DNA of 64,000 bases from Hanleya hanleyi (Eukaryota; Mollusca; Polyplacophora; Lepidopleurida; Hanleyidae): contig JAVTVY010018805.1 in assembly GCA_036873755.1 (NCBI GenBank), positions 1 to 64,000 on the forward strand, in the 5' to 3' direction. Shown here piece by piece: positions 1 to 10,147 of the stretch (its first letter is position 1; each line of letters begins with the position of its first letter). Under the pieces are notes generated by a model. It saw only the letters and a program-made list of their open reading frames with translations. It ran no database searches and had not been told where the DNA came from. A program made the position numbers and the translations under genes.

Positions 1-480
1 TGATTAGAATAAACGGTTCAGATGGCACTTTCTGAAATGGAGACTTCTGATTGGACAAGAATACATCTAACGGACAGCAACGAATATGAAACATACAAAT
101 GGTGGCCTCTGATTGGATAAGAATCTTCTTGAATTGTAAATATACCCAACGCGGCTCCCCCAGCGTGGGTATGATGTAACATTGGGGAGAATAAACTATA
201 TGAAAAAAAAAACTTCTTGTTGTTGTTCTCTCATGTGTCATCCTTGTTGTTGTTGCTGTTGTTGTTCTCTCTCCGGTCTATATCATGGCGTTATGTTAGA
301 GTGTTAAGGTGTAACGACGGGCGTTGACGGGCATCACCGCATTTCGAAGAATTAGTGACAATTCCATGGAATATCAGAGCTTCTGAGCTATTTCACCGGG
401 GCGTTGAAGCATTAAGAATGGTGTTGGTGGGCGTTGCTACAAGATGACACCTCACACGGTCCATTTGGACCGCGGATGGT
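1..480. other. spacer with TTG-rich microsatellite
   Basis: No gene is visible. A degenerate TTG/GTT microsatellite runs from about 217 to 268, broken by CTCTC patches. From about 430 the sequence begins to resemble the flank of the 176-bp satellite that follows (a 'ctacaagatgacacctcaca' phrase at about 438), so the satellite probably extends into this stretch in diverged form. Confidence 0.5.
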
Positions 481-544
481 CCATCTCTACACCAAATAAC
501 ATCCTTCACTGCTAAAAAAGGCCCACTTTCGCTACAGCTTGTAC

Positions 545-1560
545 TAATGACGTCACCAATGACGTCACAGATGCTATAAATATCCCTGAAATCAGGGTAT
601 ATACTCCGAGAGCTACAACATGATACCCCACACGACGCATTCGCAACGCGAATGGTCCATCTCTACACCAAATACCTTCCTGCACTGCCCCAAAAGGCTC
701 ACTTTCGCTAATACTCCTACTGATGACGTCATCGATGACGTCACAGATGCTCCGGACATGCCTCAATTCGGAATGTACACCCCGAGAGCTACAAAATGAC
801 ACCTCACACGACGCATTCGGACTAAGGATGGTGCATCTCTACACCAAACTCACCCTCACGCACCCACAAAATGTCCACTTTCGCTACTACTCGTACCGAT
901 GACGTCACCGATGACGTCACAGATGACGCGGACATCCCTCAAAATCGGAATGTACACCCCGAGAACTACAAGATGACACCTTCCAGGACGCATTCGAACC
1001 GTGAATAGCCCATCTCGACCCCAAATACCTTCATGTACTGCCAGAAAATGTCCACTTTCGCTACTACTCGTATCGATGACGTCACCGATGACGTCACAGA
1101 TGACGCGAACATCCCGCAAATCGGAATGTACACCCCGAGAACTACAAGATGACACCTTCGAGGACGCATTCGAATCGTGAATAGCCCATCTCGACCCCAA
1201 ATACCTTCATGTACTGCCCGAAAATGGCCACTTTCGCTACTACTCGTACCGATGACGTCACCGATGACGTCACAGATGGCGCGGACATCCCTTAAATCGG
1301 AATGTACACCCCGAGAACTACAAGATGACACCTTCCAGGACGCATTCGAACCGTGAATAGCCCATCTCGACCCCAAATACCTTCATGTACTGCCCGAAAA
1401 TGGCCACTTTCGCTACTACTCCGATGACGTCACCGATGACGTCACAGATGACGCGAACATCCCTCAAATCGGAATGTACACCCCGAGAACTACAAGATGA
1501 CACCTTTCAGGACGCATTCGAACCGTGATTAGCCCATCTCGACCCCAAATAACTTCCTTC
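545..1560. repeat. 176-bp satellite, six copies, each with paired CRE palindromes
   Basis: The first TGACGTCA of each copy starts at 548, 724, 900, 1077, 1253 and 1425, giving steps of 176, 176, 177, 176 and 172 bp. Every copy has two perfect TGACGTCA palindromes whose starts are 12 bp apart, twelve in all. The rest of each unit shares phrases such as 'gaactacaagatgacacctt' and 'cgaccccaaataccttc'. Copies 3-6 are closer to each other than to copies 1-2, as in a locally homogenised satellite. TGACGTCA is the CREB/ATF consensus; any function is inference. The minus-strand reading frames here are periodic and have no gene-like features. Confidence 0.9.
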
Positions 1561-1897
1561 GCTGCCCCAAAATGGTCACTTTACTTACTACAACCAACTG
1601 CGCACGCGCAGATTAACGCGACATGCATTCAAAAACACACCATTCTGACTCTACCCCACACAAGCTTCACTTTGACACCTCACACGACCCATTCGAACCG
1701 TGATTAGCTCATCTCTAACCCAAACACACCCCTACATAGCACCCAAAATGCCTGTTTCTATACTACGGCCAGACTGCGCATGCGCAGACTATTGAACACG
1801 GACGCATTAGTGTAGTCAAGTGCTCCTCCACGAGAGCTTCAAAATAAGACCTCACTCGACCCCCATTGGACCATGAGTGGCCCACCTAGACTCCAAC
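1561..1897. repeat. transitional satellite monomers
   Basis: This stretch links the 176-bp and 172-bp arrays. It keeps the phrases 'cacctcacacgacccattcg' and 'cgtgattagc' of the first family and adds the 'ctgcgcatgcgcaga' core (about 1785) and 'ctcactcgacccc' that typify the later 152-bp family. It therefore reads as diverged intermediate monomers, suggesting that the families share an ancestor. Confidence 0.55.
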
Positions 1898-2437
1898 ATG
1901 TGCACCCCGTATGGGCCTATACACCCATAGCCATGCAGTATAGGCCTATGGGCCTACCCAGGCCTCGGTGACTTTTTTCAAAAATTTCACCGATTCGCTC
2001 CGCAGCACTTCCTATCGTGTTCTAAATGACGAGACGAGTAAAACGAGACCCCACAACCCTACCGCAAATGTATAGAAGTGGGTTTCCCAGTAGGATAAAC
2101 ATTGACCCTATACCCCAGTATGGGTCTATATGGGGCTCGGTGACTTTTTTCAAAAGTTTCACCGATTCGCACGGGGACACTTCCTATCATGTTCTAAATG
2201 ACGAGACGAGTAAAACGAGACCCCACAACCCTACCGCAAATGTATAGAAGTACGTTTCCCAGGGGGATAAACATTGAACCTATACCCCAGTATGGGACTA
2301 TATGGGGCTCGGTGACTTTTTTCAAAAATTTCACCGATTCGCACGAGGACACTTCCTATCATGTTCTAAATGACGAGACGAGTAAAACGAGACCCCACAA
2401 CCCTACCGCAAATGTATAGAAGTACGTTTCCCAGGAT
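1898..2437. repeat. 172-bp tandem repeat, about three copies
   Basis: The phrase 'cggtgacttttttcaaaa' starts at 1966, 2138 and 2310, an exact 172-bp period. The last copy is partial and ends in 'cgtttcccagga' at about 2434. The units contain a shared 'gacgagacgagtaaaacgag' segment, which gives two near-identical but biologically empty 73-residue reading frames. Confidence 0.85.
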
Positions 2438-2438
2438 G

Positions 2439-2700
2439 GTCCTATACCTCCCATACCCCATATAGGCATTTTCCCGTAATTTAGGATAAAGTCCGTATTC
2501 CGTATTTTTCAGGAAAATTTTTACATACACCCACCCTGGAACTAGGGGAAGATAACTCTGTTGATAGACAAGCCCCGTTAAGCCCGGCGACCTATATACC
2601 CCTCATACCCCATATAGGCATTTTTCCAGGTTTTTCGATAAAGTCCGTGTTCCGTATTTTTTTTTTTTCAGGAAAAATTTTACATGCAGCCACCCAGCCA
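2439..2700. repeat. two-copy 152-bp direct repeat with poly-T tract
   Basis: 'ccatataggcattttt'-type sequence followed by 'gataaagtccgt.ttccgtattttt' and 'caggaaaa.tttta' occurs twice; 'tatagg' lies at 2461 and 2613. The second copy has an expanded T run. It separates the 172-bp array from the next 152-bp family. Confidence 0.7.
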
Positions 2701-3680
2701 TCAAATACCCCTTCACCTAGGCTTCACGTTGATACCTCACTCGACCCCATTCGACCATTAGGGGCTTCCCTAGATGCCAAAACGTCTATTTTCATACCCT
2801 TGGGCCACCGCGCATGCGCAGAATGACCCTAATTCAACCCCACACCCAGTCCATCAGATGCCCCTTCATGAATGCTTCACTTTGATGCCTCACTCGATCC
2901 CATTGGACCATTAGGGGCTCCCCTAGCTCCAAAAAGGCTATTTTCATGCCCTTGGGCCACCGCGCATGCGCAGAAGGCCGATATGTCAACCCCACACCCA
3001 GTCCATCAGATGCCCCTTCACGAATGCTTCACTTTGATACCTCCTACGACTCCATTGGCCCATTAGGGGCTGCCCTAGCTCCAAAACGTCTATTTCCATA
3101 CCCTTGGGTCACCGCGCATGCGCAGAATGCCGATATTTCAACCCCACGCCCAGTCCATCAGATGCCCCTTCACGAATGCTTCACTTTGATACCTCATACG
3201 ACTCCATTGGCCCATTAGGGACTCCCTAGCTCCAAAACCGCTATTTCCATACCCTTGGGCCACCGCGCATGCGCAGAATGCCGATATTTCAACCCCACAC
3301 CCAGCCCATCAGATGCCCCTTCACGAATGCTTCACATCGATACCTCACTCCACCCCACTAGACCAGTAGTCAATCTCCTAGCTCCAAAAAGGCTATTTTC
3401 ATACCCTTGGGCCTCCGCGCATGCGCAGAATGCCGATAGTTCAACCCCGCGCCCAGCCCATCAGATGCCTCTTCACCTAACCTTCAATTTGATACCTCAC
3501 TCGACCCCATCGGTCAACTAGGGGCTCCCATAGCTCCAAAAAGGCTATTTTCATACCCTTCGGCCGCCGCGCATGCGCAGAAGGCCGATATGTCAACCCC
3601 ATACCCAACCCATTAGATGCCCCTTCACCTAAGCTTCACTTTGATACCTCACTCGACCCTATCGGACCATTTTATCTAGG
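2700..3680. repeat. 152-bp satellite, six copies, with NRF1-like palindrome
   Basis: 'cgcatgcgca' starts at 2811, 2963, 3115, 3266, 3418 and 3570 (steps 152, 152, 151, 152, 152). Each copy has GCGCATGCGC, identical to the core of the nuclear respiratory factor 1 consensus, preceded by 'cccttgggccaccg'-like sequence and followed by 'ccagtccatcagatgcccct'. The phrases 'gatacctcactcgacccc' and 'tagctccaaaa' align loosely with the 176-bp family. The short plus-strand frames here repeat with the monomer and are not genes. Confidence 0.9.
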
Positions 3681-4850
3681 GACTACTTTTTCTCCGCGGA
3701 AGCTTTTTCCCGAGACCGAATCACCGCCAAAACCGCGGCCAAACCGCATCACCGCGCATGAATACATTTTTTTTTTTTTTTTTTTGCCGGAACTTTTTTT
3801 TTTTTTTTTTTGTCAATGCACACCCCCCAATAACCCCCCAATGCCCGAGTTGTCTCCCTTGCATCCATAGTGTAGAGATGGCGCCACACCCTCAATTGTG
3901 ACGTCATTTTTACATCCGGGGGAAAGTTGGCTTTAGTTGCCCTTTATACACTACTTAGGATCTTGTGAACTATAAACATTATCATATCCTTGTATAAAAA
4001 GAATTACATCTGATGCAGAATTCTGAAATTACGATGTAGAGCTTATTTCTGCCTGGATTAGGATAGGGAATCACCGTCGAACCTGTCACATTACTATCCA
4101 TCTATATCCAGATAATGATGTAGTGTTATTTTAATTAATTATGTAAATGGTGTACCGTATCCTTCCATGAAATAATCAACCCGTTTATGATTCAAGTTTC
4201 TTTGGGTAAATAAATAGAACGATTTTTGCTATTTTCACCGAAGTATGATGTATTTTCTTGAATAAATCAGTAAATTATTCAAACATGTGTTCTGTATTAC
4301 CCTTTGAATGAATTATCTCGAGTTTAATGTGATCGTCTTTGAATAATTGTATTTACCCTGTATCCTTTTGTGAATAAATTCCTTCTTGGGATAGATTTTC
4401 GTGGAGTGTAGTGTGTTTAGTGTACCTTTCTGTGAAAAACAGAAAAATGTCAACGGATATTCGGTATCGTACTTTAAATAGACTATCTGGAGTATGACAG
4501 TCTTCTGCGAATAAAGCGGGTGGTTGGTGTGTGACTGATGGGCACTGGTACCGGTTGCTTCAATGCATTTGCTCAGAGCAACAGGAACTTGATAATCTGG
4601 TGTCTAGCACTGTAATTGCACTCGTCTTTATTGCACCAATGTAAGTGTCCTGTCTGTATCTTGTGGGCTGTCCTCAGTTTGTTATACTGTGTTATAATGG
4701 TGGTGTGATCCATGTTGCTTCAAAGCCAGGAACGCAAAAGCCAAAGCCAGGTGGTGCCCATTTGCGACTGCTCGGCCTATTCCATCGAAGTTATAGTACC
4801 TCGCGCATTAACCCTACCTGGCCTTGAGAGGGGGGCACTTTCCGCCCCAA

Positions 4851-4851
<1 letters not shown>
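3681..4851. other. AT-rich spacer with paired poly-T tracts
   Basis: Two long T runs (about 3767-3785 and 3797-3812) are separated by 'gccggaac', a small duplication of a homopolymer unit. After about 3830 the sequence is AT-rich and apparently single-copy. 'gaataaatt/gaataaatc' motifs recur between 4200 and 4400 but without a strict period. I see no coding region, RNA gene or recognisable element. Confidence 0.45.

Positions 4852-4883
<32 letters not shown>
4852..4883. repeat. 32-base poly-C homopolymer
   Basis: A run of 32 uninterrupted C follows 'gccccaat'. A second shorter C-rich tract lies at about 5208-5223. Such tracts are hard to size by sequencing, so the exact length should not be trusted. 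Confidence 0.9.
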
Positions 4884-4887
<4 letters not shown>

Positions 4888-5640
4888 GGTTTTTTGCTTC
4901 TATCTCCGGAACGACAAAGAATTTAGAGCTGAAACTCCGTGACCTTTTAGATTATTATATTGGGGTGATTTTGAGCCTATTTGCATGACCTCCCGAGCAG
5001 AGGATCATGAGCAAATTCAAAATGACGGCCATGTGGGGTACCTGAAAAGTGATATATTCGTCATATTTCGTCAAAAAATTTGCTTTTCTGGGTGGAAAAG
5101 TGGGTAAAACCTATTGTATTTCATATCAGATTATCAGATTATTATTTACTAATTTATCATGCAGTTTTTGCAAAGAAAAAACAAAAATACTCTTTTTGAA
5201 TATGACGTCCCCCCCCCCCCTCCCAAAGCTACGATACACCGCAAATCGCTCAGGCCAGATAGGGATAATTGTGTATGGATTTTACACCGCTCCGGTGTAA
5301 ACCGTGATTCGCCGCACGTGAGGCACACCTCATGCTATAGGATGTGTTTCTGCTCACATAGTCCTGATTGTATTTCTCCCTTATCAAGAGATAAAATATA
5401 TATCCAAATGAAATGGATATTCCCTTGATTCTACCCGCGGAGGACCTCTTTTAATTTGAGGTGTTTCTCCTGGTTTTTCTTCTCGAGCTGATCTCCATGG
5501 TAACGGAAGTCATACAACTGACATGCGCTGTTAGGAGTTTCGTGGTGATACTGTGCTTTCAACATGGATGCCAATATGAATTCCTAGCAGTGCTGCACTA
5601 GGTACTAATGTCCTATATTTTCCGAGACAGTATCGATTGG
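4884..5640. other. non-coding spacer with a small perfect palindrome
   Basis: No gene recognised. At 5281-5301 there is a perfect 9-bp inverted repeat (TTTACACCG ctc CGGTGTAAA). 'ttatcagattatta' and similar AT-rich phrases recur near 5120-5150. The open frames here overlap C-runs and lack any domain signal. Confidence 0.4.
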
Positions 5641-5735
5641 GGTGGTGCCTTGTTGGTTCGTCGCTATATGACTGATCGATGAGCCATTGTTGAAAGCGAC
5701 GTTAAACTTCACTCATCCACTCACTCACTCTTCGA
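5641..5735 (+). mobile_element. SINE-like 3' end with CACTC tail
   Basis: 'gaaagcgacgttaaacttca' (about 5695) is followed by repeated 'ctcac/actc' ending near 5731. The same 'gcgacgttaaac' plus pyrimidine-rich tail recurs at 8069, and I associate it with very abundant gastropod SINE-like repeats. The upstream boundary is unclear, so only the 3' part is claimed; the family assignment is from memory of such repeats. Confidence 0.5.
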
Positions 5736-5739
5736 ATAA

Positions 5740-6550
5740 ATTATTCAAGACAGATATTCCGTTTTTATAAATAAATTACTTAGCGGCAGAATATATTTGT
5801 TTTGACGAGAATTCAGTTTTTTCTCATTTGAACCGTCAGGAAGACAGAAGGTTCAACCCCCGTATACTTCCTCGACTCCAGGTGATACCTATTGACATGA
5901 ACATTTTAGAATCTCATACAAAAAGAGTAAGCTATTAGGCGTACATCTTAGTTAACGAGATTCGTTACCTTAGGTTTACCGAAAGTTACCCGATATATCC
6001 CACAAAATATACAACTGAGCATTCATATCAATTGGGAATGAATAATACACCAAGAATATTCCTGAAAACTGTCATCACCAGCTATTATAAACTTATCTGA
6101 AGGAAAAACTCAAATTTACACCTGACTTTCAGTTGTCTTGTATTTTTAACATGAGATTTTGACATTTATCTCTATTGCCAGAAATCGGCATGGCGAATGA
6201 ACCATTTTGTGGCTAATTTCATCAGTAATACATGCACTGAAAAAAATAGACAAATAAATTGGAGATTCACAATGTGAAATATTTTTCTAAGATGTTTAGT
6301 GCATATTTTTTAATGAACCATAAAGTCCCATTGAACTACATGTTACTTCTTAGATTCTCTGATTCATACGAAACTGATGTATATAACAAAATTTACATGG
6401 TCTAAAATGTCTTATTTCATGGATATGCTCTTTTTCAATATAATTATAAGACTGTTATTCGGTGGGCTTTACCGTCATCTTTTTAGCGAATTTATCCTTC
6501 TTCATATAAACTATCAAGAGAGTTACGTTTTTATGTGAAACAAACTTAAA
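5740..6550. other. AT-rich spacer downstream of the PAN-domain gene
   Basis: No repeat period, coding region or RNA gene is visible. Since the neighbouring gene is on the minus strand, its 3' UTR should lie at the high-coordinate end of this stretch. I could not find a clean AATAAA signal on that strand close to the stop codon. Confidence 0.35.
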
Positions 6551-6826
6551 TTAACCCCTCAGTTCCCAGAATGTCCAATCCGTGGACGAGATAACGTCGA
6601 AAGTGTTAATATCAGTTGATTTGAACAGTCGACATTCTCTGCTGTCCGGTTTATAATTGAAATATTTACAGAGATTTGACTGAACACAAATTCTTGCACA
6701 GCCGGCGAGCAACACACCTTTGGTGAACTTGATAGGCTCTCCTAACAACTTTGGGTGGGGCAGTCCATTGACGGCAGAGATAACTGAAATTAAAATAGTA
6801 CCGAATAGAAGCGTCAAATACGACAT
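6551..6826 (-). CDS. small secreted PAN/Apple-like domain protein
   Basis: A 91-residue protein when started at the ATG at 6826-6824. That start gives a clear signal peptide (hydrophobic residues 4-20, then AVNG before LPHP). The mature part has C43-x3-C47-x5-C53-x11-C65 with an aromatic F-x-Y stretch after the third Cys and C-R-L-F at the fourth, the layout of PAN/Apple domains, which bind proteins or carbohydrates in secreted and adhesive proteins. The chain ends shortly after an acidic/aromatic DWTFWE stretch, about where such domains stop, so this could be a complete one-domain protein. The frame is open for 41 more codons upstream, but those look less like a real N-terminus. An acceptor-like 'tattttaatttcag' ends at 6784 on the minus strand, so the first 15 or so codons could instead be intron, with the signal peptide on another exon. 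The family call is moderate; partner and function are unknown. Confidence 0.55.
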   Translation of the reverse strand: MSYLTLLFGTILISVISAVNGLPHPKLLGEPIKFTKGVLLAGCARICVQSNLCKYFNYKPDSRECRLFKSTDINTFDVISSTDWTFWELRG

Positions 6827-7790
6827 TCGGCATCTTGCGATACGAGCAGTTTGAGTCTGGGGAGATCGATTAAAGGTTCCAAACACTACTACAAATAGCA
6901 ACCACGCTAATGAGTTGCTCTCACGCAAATTTGAGAACGTTCGCAACATTGGTATCGCGTCAAATTACAACACATATAATGGATGTGGGAAGAGGTGCCG
7001 ACATACTGACAGAGCCACATGACTTCACAGTATAGTCTTCCGGTTAACCTATTCTAAAGCACATACCTAGAATCTAACGATTCATGATATGTGTTGTATC
7101 TCAGGTACGCTTTTATTGTACCTGTTCATGTGGCAACTAGGATGATATGACCACACGACCCTAGCACCGGCATAAGCGGTATTAGATACAAATCTAGAGA
7201 GCTATGATGGAAATGCTCTGACAACTCGTATATTGGTAGCAGGTGAGCTGTTTCGCTGTGACAACTCGTACCCTGGGGATTGGTGAGCTGTTTCGTCGTC
7301 AGATGAAAATGACGGCATTTAACATGTTTAACACAAAATCACTATTTAGGCTTATTTCCTGACTCTTGTAACATGTTGTCATATTGAAGGGTACCATATA
7401 TCCTGCATAATATCGATGTTAATATTAGTTGTTGTTCTTTGTTTTGGAGCCTACTCGAGATTTTGATATAAATTGTGCTCCTCTGTGTTGGATCACATTG
7501 GATTACGTAGTTCAACAACAACAGTAACCATCGCGCAGTTAAGAATTCCTAAAACTTTTTGCTTCAGTTTGGTGATATAAGGATTAAATATTCCCCACTG
7601 GCTATGACAAATGAATTCCAGGTATTAGTATTTCACGAAACAACCGATAATTCATTCTAAAATAGAGGCGTATCATCGACGAGACTAACTGCCTCTAACA
7701 AATTCTGGGGACATCTTTAAATAGTTCATTATGTTCGTGTCAAAGAGAGATTCCACATAACTGCATCGACCGCGAATGGAAATACTGCGA
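6827..7790. other. spacer with a 40-bp direct repeat
   Basis: No gene recognised. 'acaactcgta ... ggtgagctgtttcg' occurs at 7221 and 7261, a 40-bp tandem duplication. The first part would hold the promoter of the minus-strand PAN-domain gene; I see no clear TATA box at the expected distance. Confidence 0.4.
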
Positions 7791-7795
7791 ACGAA

Positions 7796-7930
7796 CTCAT
7801 GTGTCCAGAGAGCCAGACTCATGTGTCCAGAGAGCCGGTGTGGAGGCTCATGTGTCCAGAGAGCCAGACTCATGTGTCCAGAGAGCCGGTGTGGAGGCTC
7901 CTGTGTCCAGAGAGCCGGTGTGGAGGCTAA
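7796..7930. repeat. 22/29-bp alternating minisatellite
   Basis: 'tgtccagagagcc' starts at 7802, 7824, 7853, 7875 and 7904, with spacings 22, 29, 22, 29 bp, i.e. a 51-bp composite unit. The longer spacers contain 'ggtgtggaggctc'. The following 'ggtgtggaggctaagaatgtccggtg' shows that the minisatellite grew out of the dispersed repeat to its right. The overlapping frames on both strands are periodic artefacts. Confidence 0.85.
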
Positions 7931-8098
7931 GAATGTCCGGTGGTTACGAGTGTACCGCTTCTATCTTCTAACCCAGCTAGAACACGATTCTCCACATTGG
8001 AGATAAGTGTCGGTCTTAAGTTGCTATAGAAAAGGAGCGCTATATACAGCTGAAATATTGCTGAACGCGACGTTAAACCTTAATTCTCTCTCTCCTAG
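7905..8098 (+). mobile_element. SINE-like dispersed repeat with CTCTC tail
   Basis: The left part ('ggtgtggaggctaagaatgt', then 'cttctaacccagctag') matches a second copy at about 24815-24873. The right part has 'gctgaaatattgctgaacgc', 'gacgttaaac' and a CTCTCTCTCC tail, like the element at 5641-5735. Together this looks like one non-autonomous retroelement copy. No tRNA-like A/B boxes were confidently identified. Confidence 0.5.
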
Positions 8099-9369
8099 AA
8101 AAGGATGGGAGAAAGGACACTAATCACCCTGACATTCCTAGCCATCACACCGGCGTGTGCACGACTGCAGGTTGTGCGTTTCTGGTCGACAAAGGACGTG
8201 GAATTCAACATTTATTTGTAATAACAAATTCGTGTTGCTGCTTGTTGCCACGAAAAGTAGGTCATTGGAGGGTCTTTCAGATGAAAACATTACTGGAGCG
8301 GGAGGAGGGTTTTTGCTATGTGATTTTTCGTTAATTATATTTTCCTGGGGAATTTTGACTGTCAAATCTATATACTGGTACATGTATTGATATAGACAAC
8401 GAGTTTATATGACCGGATGTCAAGCCAAAAATCCCACATGTCTTAGACAACAAAGGCTAATAAAATATCATTCATGGTGTATTTACCAAATCTCTACTAT
8501 GAGCGTTTGATATTTTGTGTTTGAAATTATCACTAATGTCGGATATTTTATCATTCTGCTGGGAGTTACGCTGTGGGAAATTGATCAAAAACTCTACGAT
8601 TCAATGTTTACGATGTTGGATTTTATCAATTCGGCACAGAACTTTAGCGAAGGAGTTACTTTGATATTCGATGGAAATAAATATCTCTTTCCATGAACAA
8701 TATATGTACAATGAAACATAAATATCAGATAATCCTTTTCATGCATACGTACCTGAGAATACGACATTATTCTCCCGTCCTTCGTTTCTTTTTTTCTGTA
8801 ACTTCCGTGGTGGGGTTTTTACAGTACTAGTGATCAACGGCGTCTTGTCAGCTGAATCTACTTTCAAATTAATATAGAAAAATATCGATCAATAATATTT
8901 GGACAGTTCAGTAAATTCTCGGTAATTTTCAGACCCAGTTTTCTCCAGGCATGTAAACTTCATCCTTATTACAGTAAGATTCTATATATACAAGTGCAGA
9001 GTTCGAGGTAAAACACCACCGACTTTAACGCTGAAACAGCAAATGAACAGGAAAGTTGGAATCGAAAGATTAATTGCCATTAGTCAAGACAAAATCGAAA
9101 CCTTCAAACAAAGATGGCAATTTGTCCTAAGACTACAGAACGACATATTAAAAGTATATTCTTATTAATACAGATAATTGTATATCAATGTTGATCTACT
9201 ATACAGATCCAAATGCATTATTAACAATGAAATTGTGACTGTCTGTATGTATGTTTGTTTTTATACATGAGTATATGTATTTGTCCTTATATGTTTTATC
9301 TATGTGTTATGGTGTATTGTGGTAAAGCAAAAAAAACTTCTCAGTAATTAGCCGACATAGAAGGGGACG
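8099..9369. other. AT-rich spacer
   Basis: Mostly low-complexity AT-rich sequence. The first 80 bases ('gagaaaggacactaatcacc', 'ccatcacaccgg') loosely match 24912-24960, so the dispersed repeat may extend further than its tail suggests. Overlapping opposite-strand frames at 8138-8390 show no domain or signal peptide and are not called. Confidence 0.35.
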
Positions 9370-9435
9370 TCACGGTGTTCGTGGTAGTGATATCATGAAT
9401 CTCGTTAGTAGTAATAGAGTCCTGATGGATGTATC

Positions 9436-9660
9436 TATGTCAAGTATGACGCGTTTGACGTCATCGTATGACGTCACTGGGGTCGAGGTCATGTGAAAGT
9501 AGGTCAAGGTCGCGTGAAAGTAGGTCGAGGTCACGTGAAAGTAGGTCAAGACCACTCGAAAGCGGGTCAAGGTCGTGCCGCTGTCCTTATCTAGGTCAAG
9601 TATGACGCGTTTGACGTCATCGTATGACGTCACTGGGGTCGAGGTCACGGGAAAGTAGGT
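9436..9660. repeat. tandem repeats with AGGTCA half-sites and CRE palindromes
   Basis: A 21-bp unit ('gtgaaagtaggtcaaggtc') is repeated about four times (starts 9493, 9514, 9535, then a diverged copy near 9556). It is bracketed by two copies of a longer segment, 'caagtatgacgcgtttgacg' followed by TGACGTCA-type palindromes, at 9441 and 9597 (156 bp apart). The 21-bp unit carries AGGTCAAGGTC-like nuclear-receptor half-sites and one CACGTG E-box. Function is not shown. Confidence 0.75.
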
Positions 9661-9830
9661 CGATTACGTAAGAAACCGGTTTAAATTATGTAATAATGTT
9701 ACGTAATTAGGTTATGGTCGGTTTAAATAGGGCGATATGACGCAATAGTGTTACGTAATTAGGTCATGGTCGCTCGTAAGTAGATCGATTACGTGAGAAA
9801 CCGGTTTAAATAGGGCGATATGATGTCTAT
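9661..9830. repeat. 125-bp direct repeat with TTACGTAA motifs
   Basis: 'cgattacgt.agaaaccggt' starts at 9661 and 9786. Between them 'gttacgtaatt' occurs twice (about 9707 and 9750) and 'agggcgatatga' also repeats. TTACGTAA is the consensus of PAR-bZIP and E4BP4/C/EBP factors. The block follows directly on the 9436-9660 array and may be part of the same composite repeat. Confidence 0.65.
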
Positions 9831-9839
9831 TTTTAGCAG

Positions 9840-10010
9840 TCCCTTTGTTAGCTAACAATAAAAACATCACGTGACCCTTTGACGGCTAAAAGGAGAGAGT
9901 TTTCGAGTTGAGTGGTCACAGGCCTCTGGCGCACGAAGGTGCGTTTTTAACGTATTTGGTCGATCTCTTGTCTCGGTATACGATGGATGACGAGAAAACA
10001 TTTGATGAAG
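9840..10010 (+). other. candidate first exon (weak)
   Basis: An ATG at 9983 opens a short frame (MDDEKTFDE plus one base) that runs into a perfect GTAAGT donor at 10011. Upstream lie a CACGTG E-box and an A-rich 'aataaaaac' stretch (about 9855-9872). This is what a first exon with a short coding part looks like, but no second exon is identified, and one consensus donor is expected by chance in sequence of this length. Opposite-strand open frames overlap it. Confidence 0.2.
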
Positions 10011-10147
10011 GTAAGTTCGCATTATCAATCATTCCTTTGAGAACAAGCGGTTCGTTTCTTAAAAGATCTATTGGTCGAATCATAGCGTATGTTGAGAGGT
10101 CTTTCATATATTGTAGACTAACACAACACATTGTATTAGAGCAAATG

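Noticed and set aside
545..3680. Regularly spaced repeats as a CRISPR array
   Set aside because: The repeats are contiguous 150-180-bp satellites without short repeat/unique spacer structure, and the genome is eukaryotic.
5830..5875. 'ggttcaaccccc' as the T-arm of a tRNA gene
   Set aside because: No matching acceptor stem, D-arm or anticodon arm could be found at the right spacing upstream.
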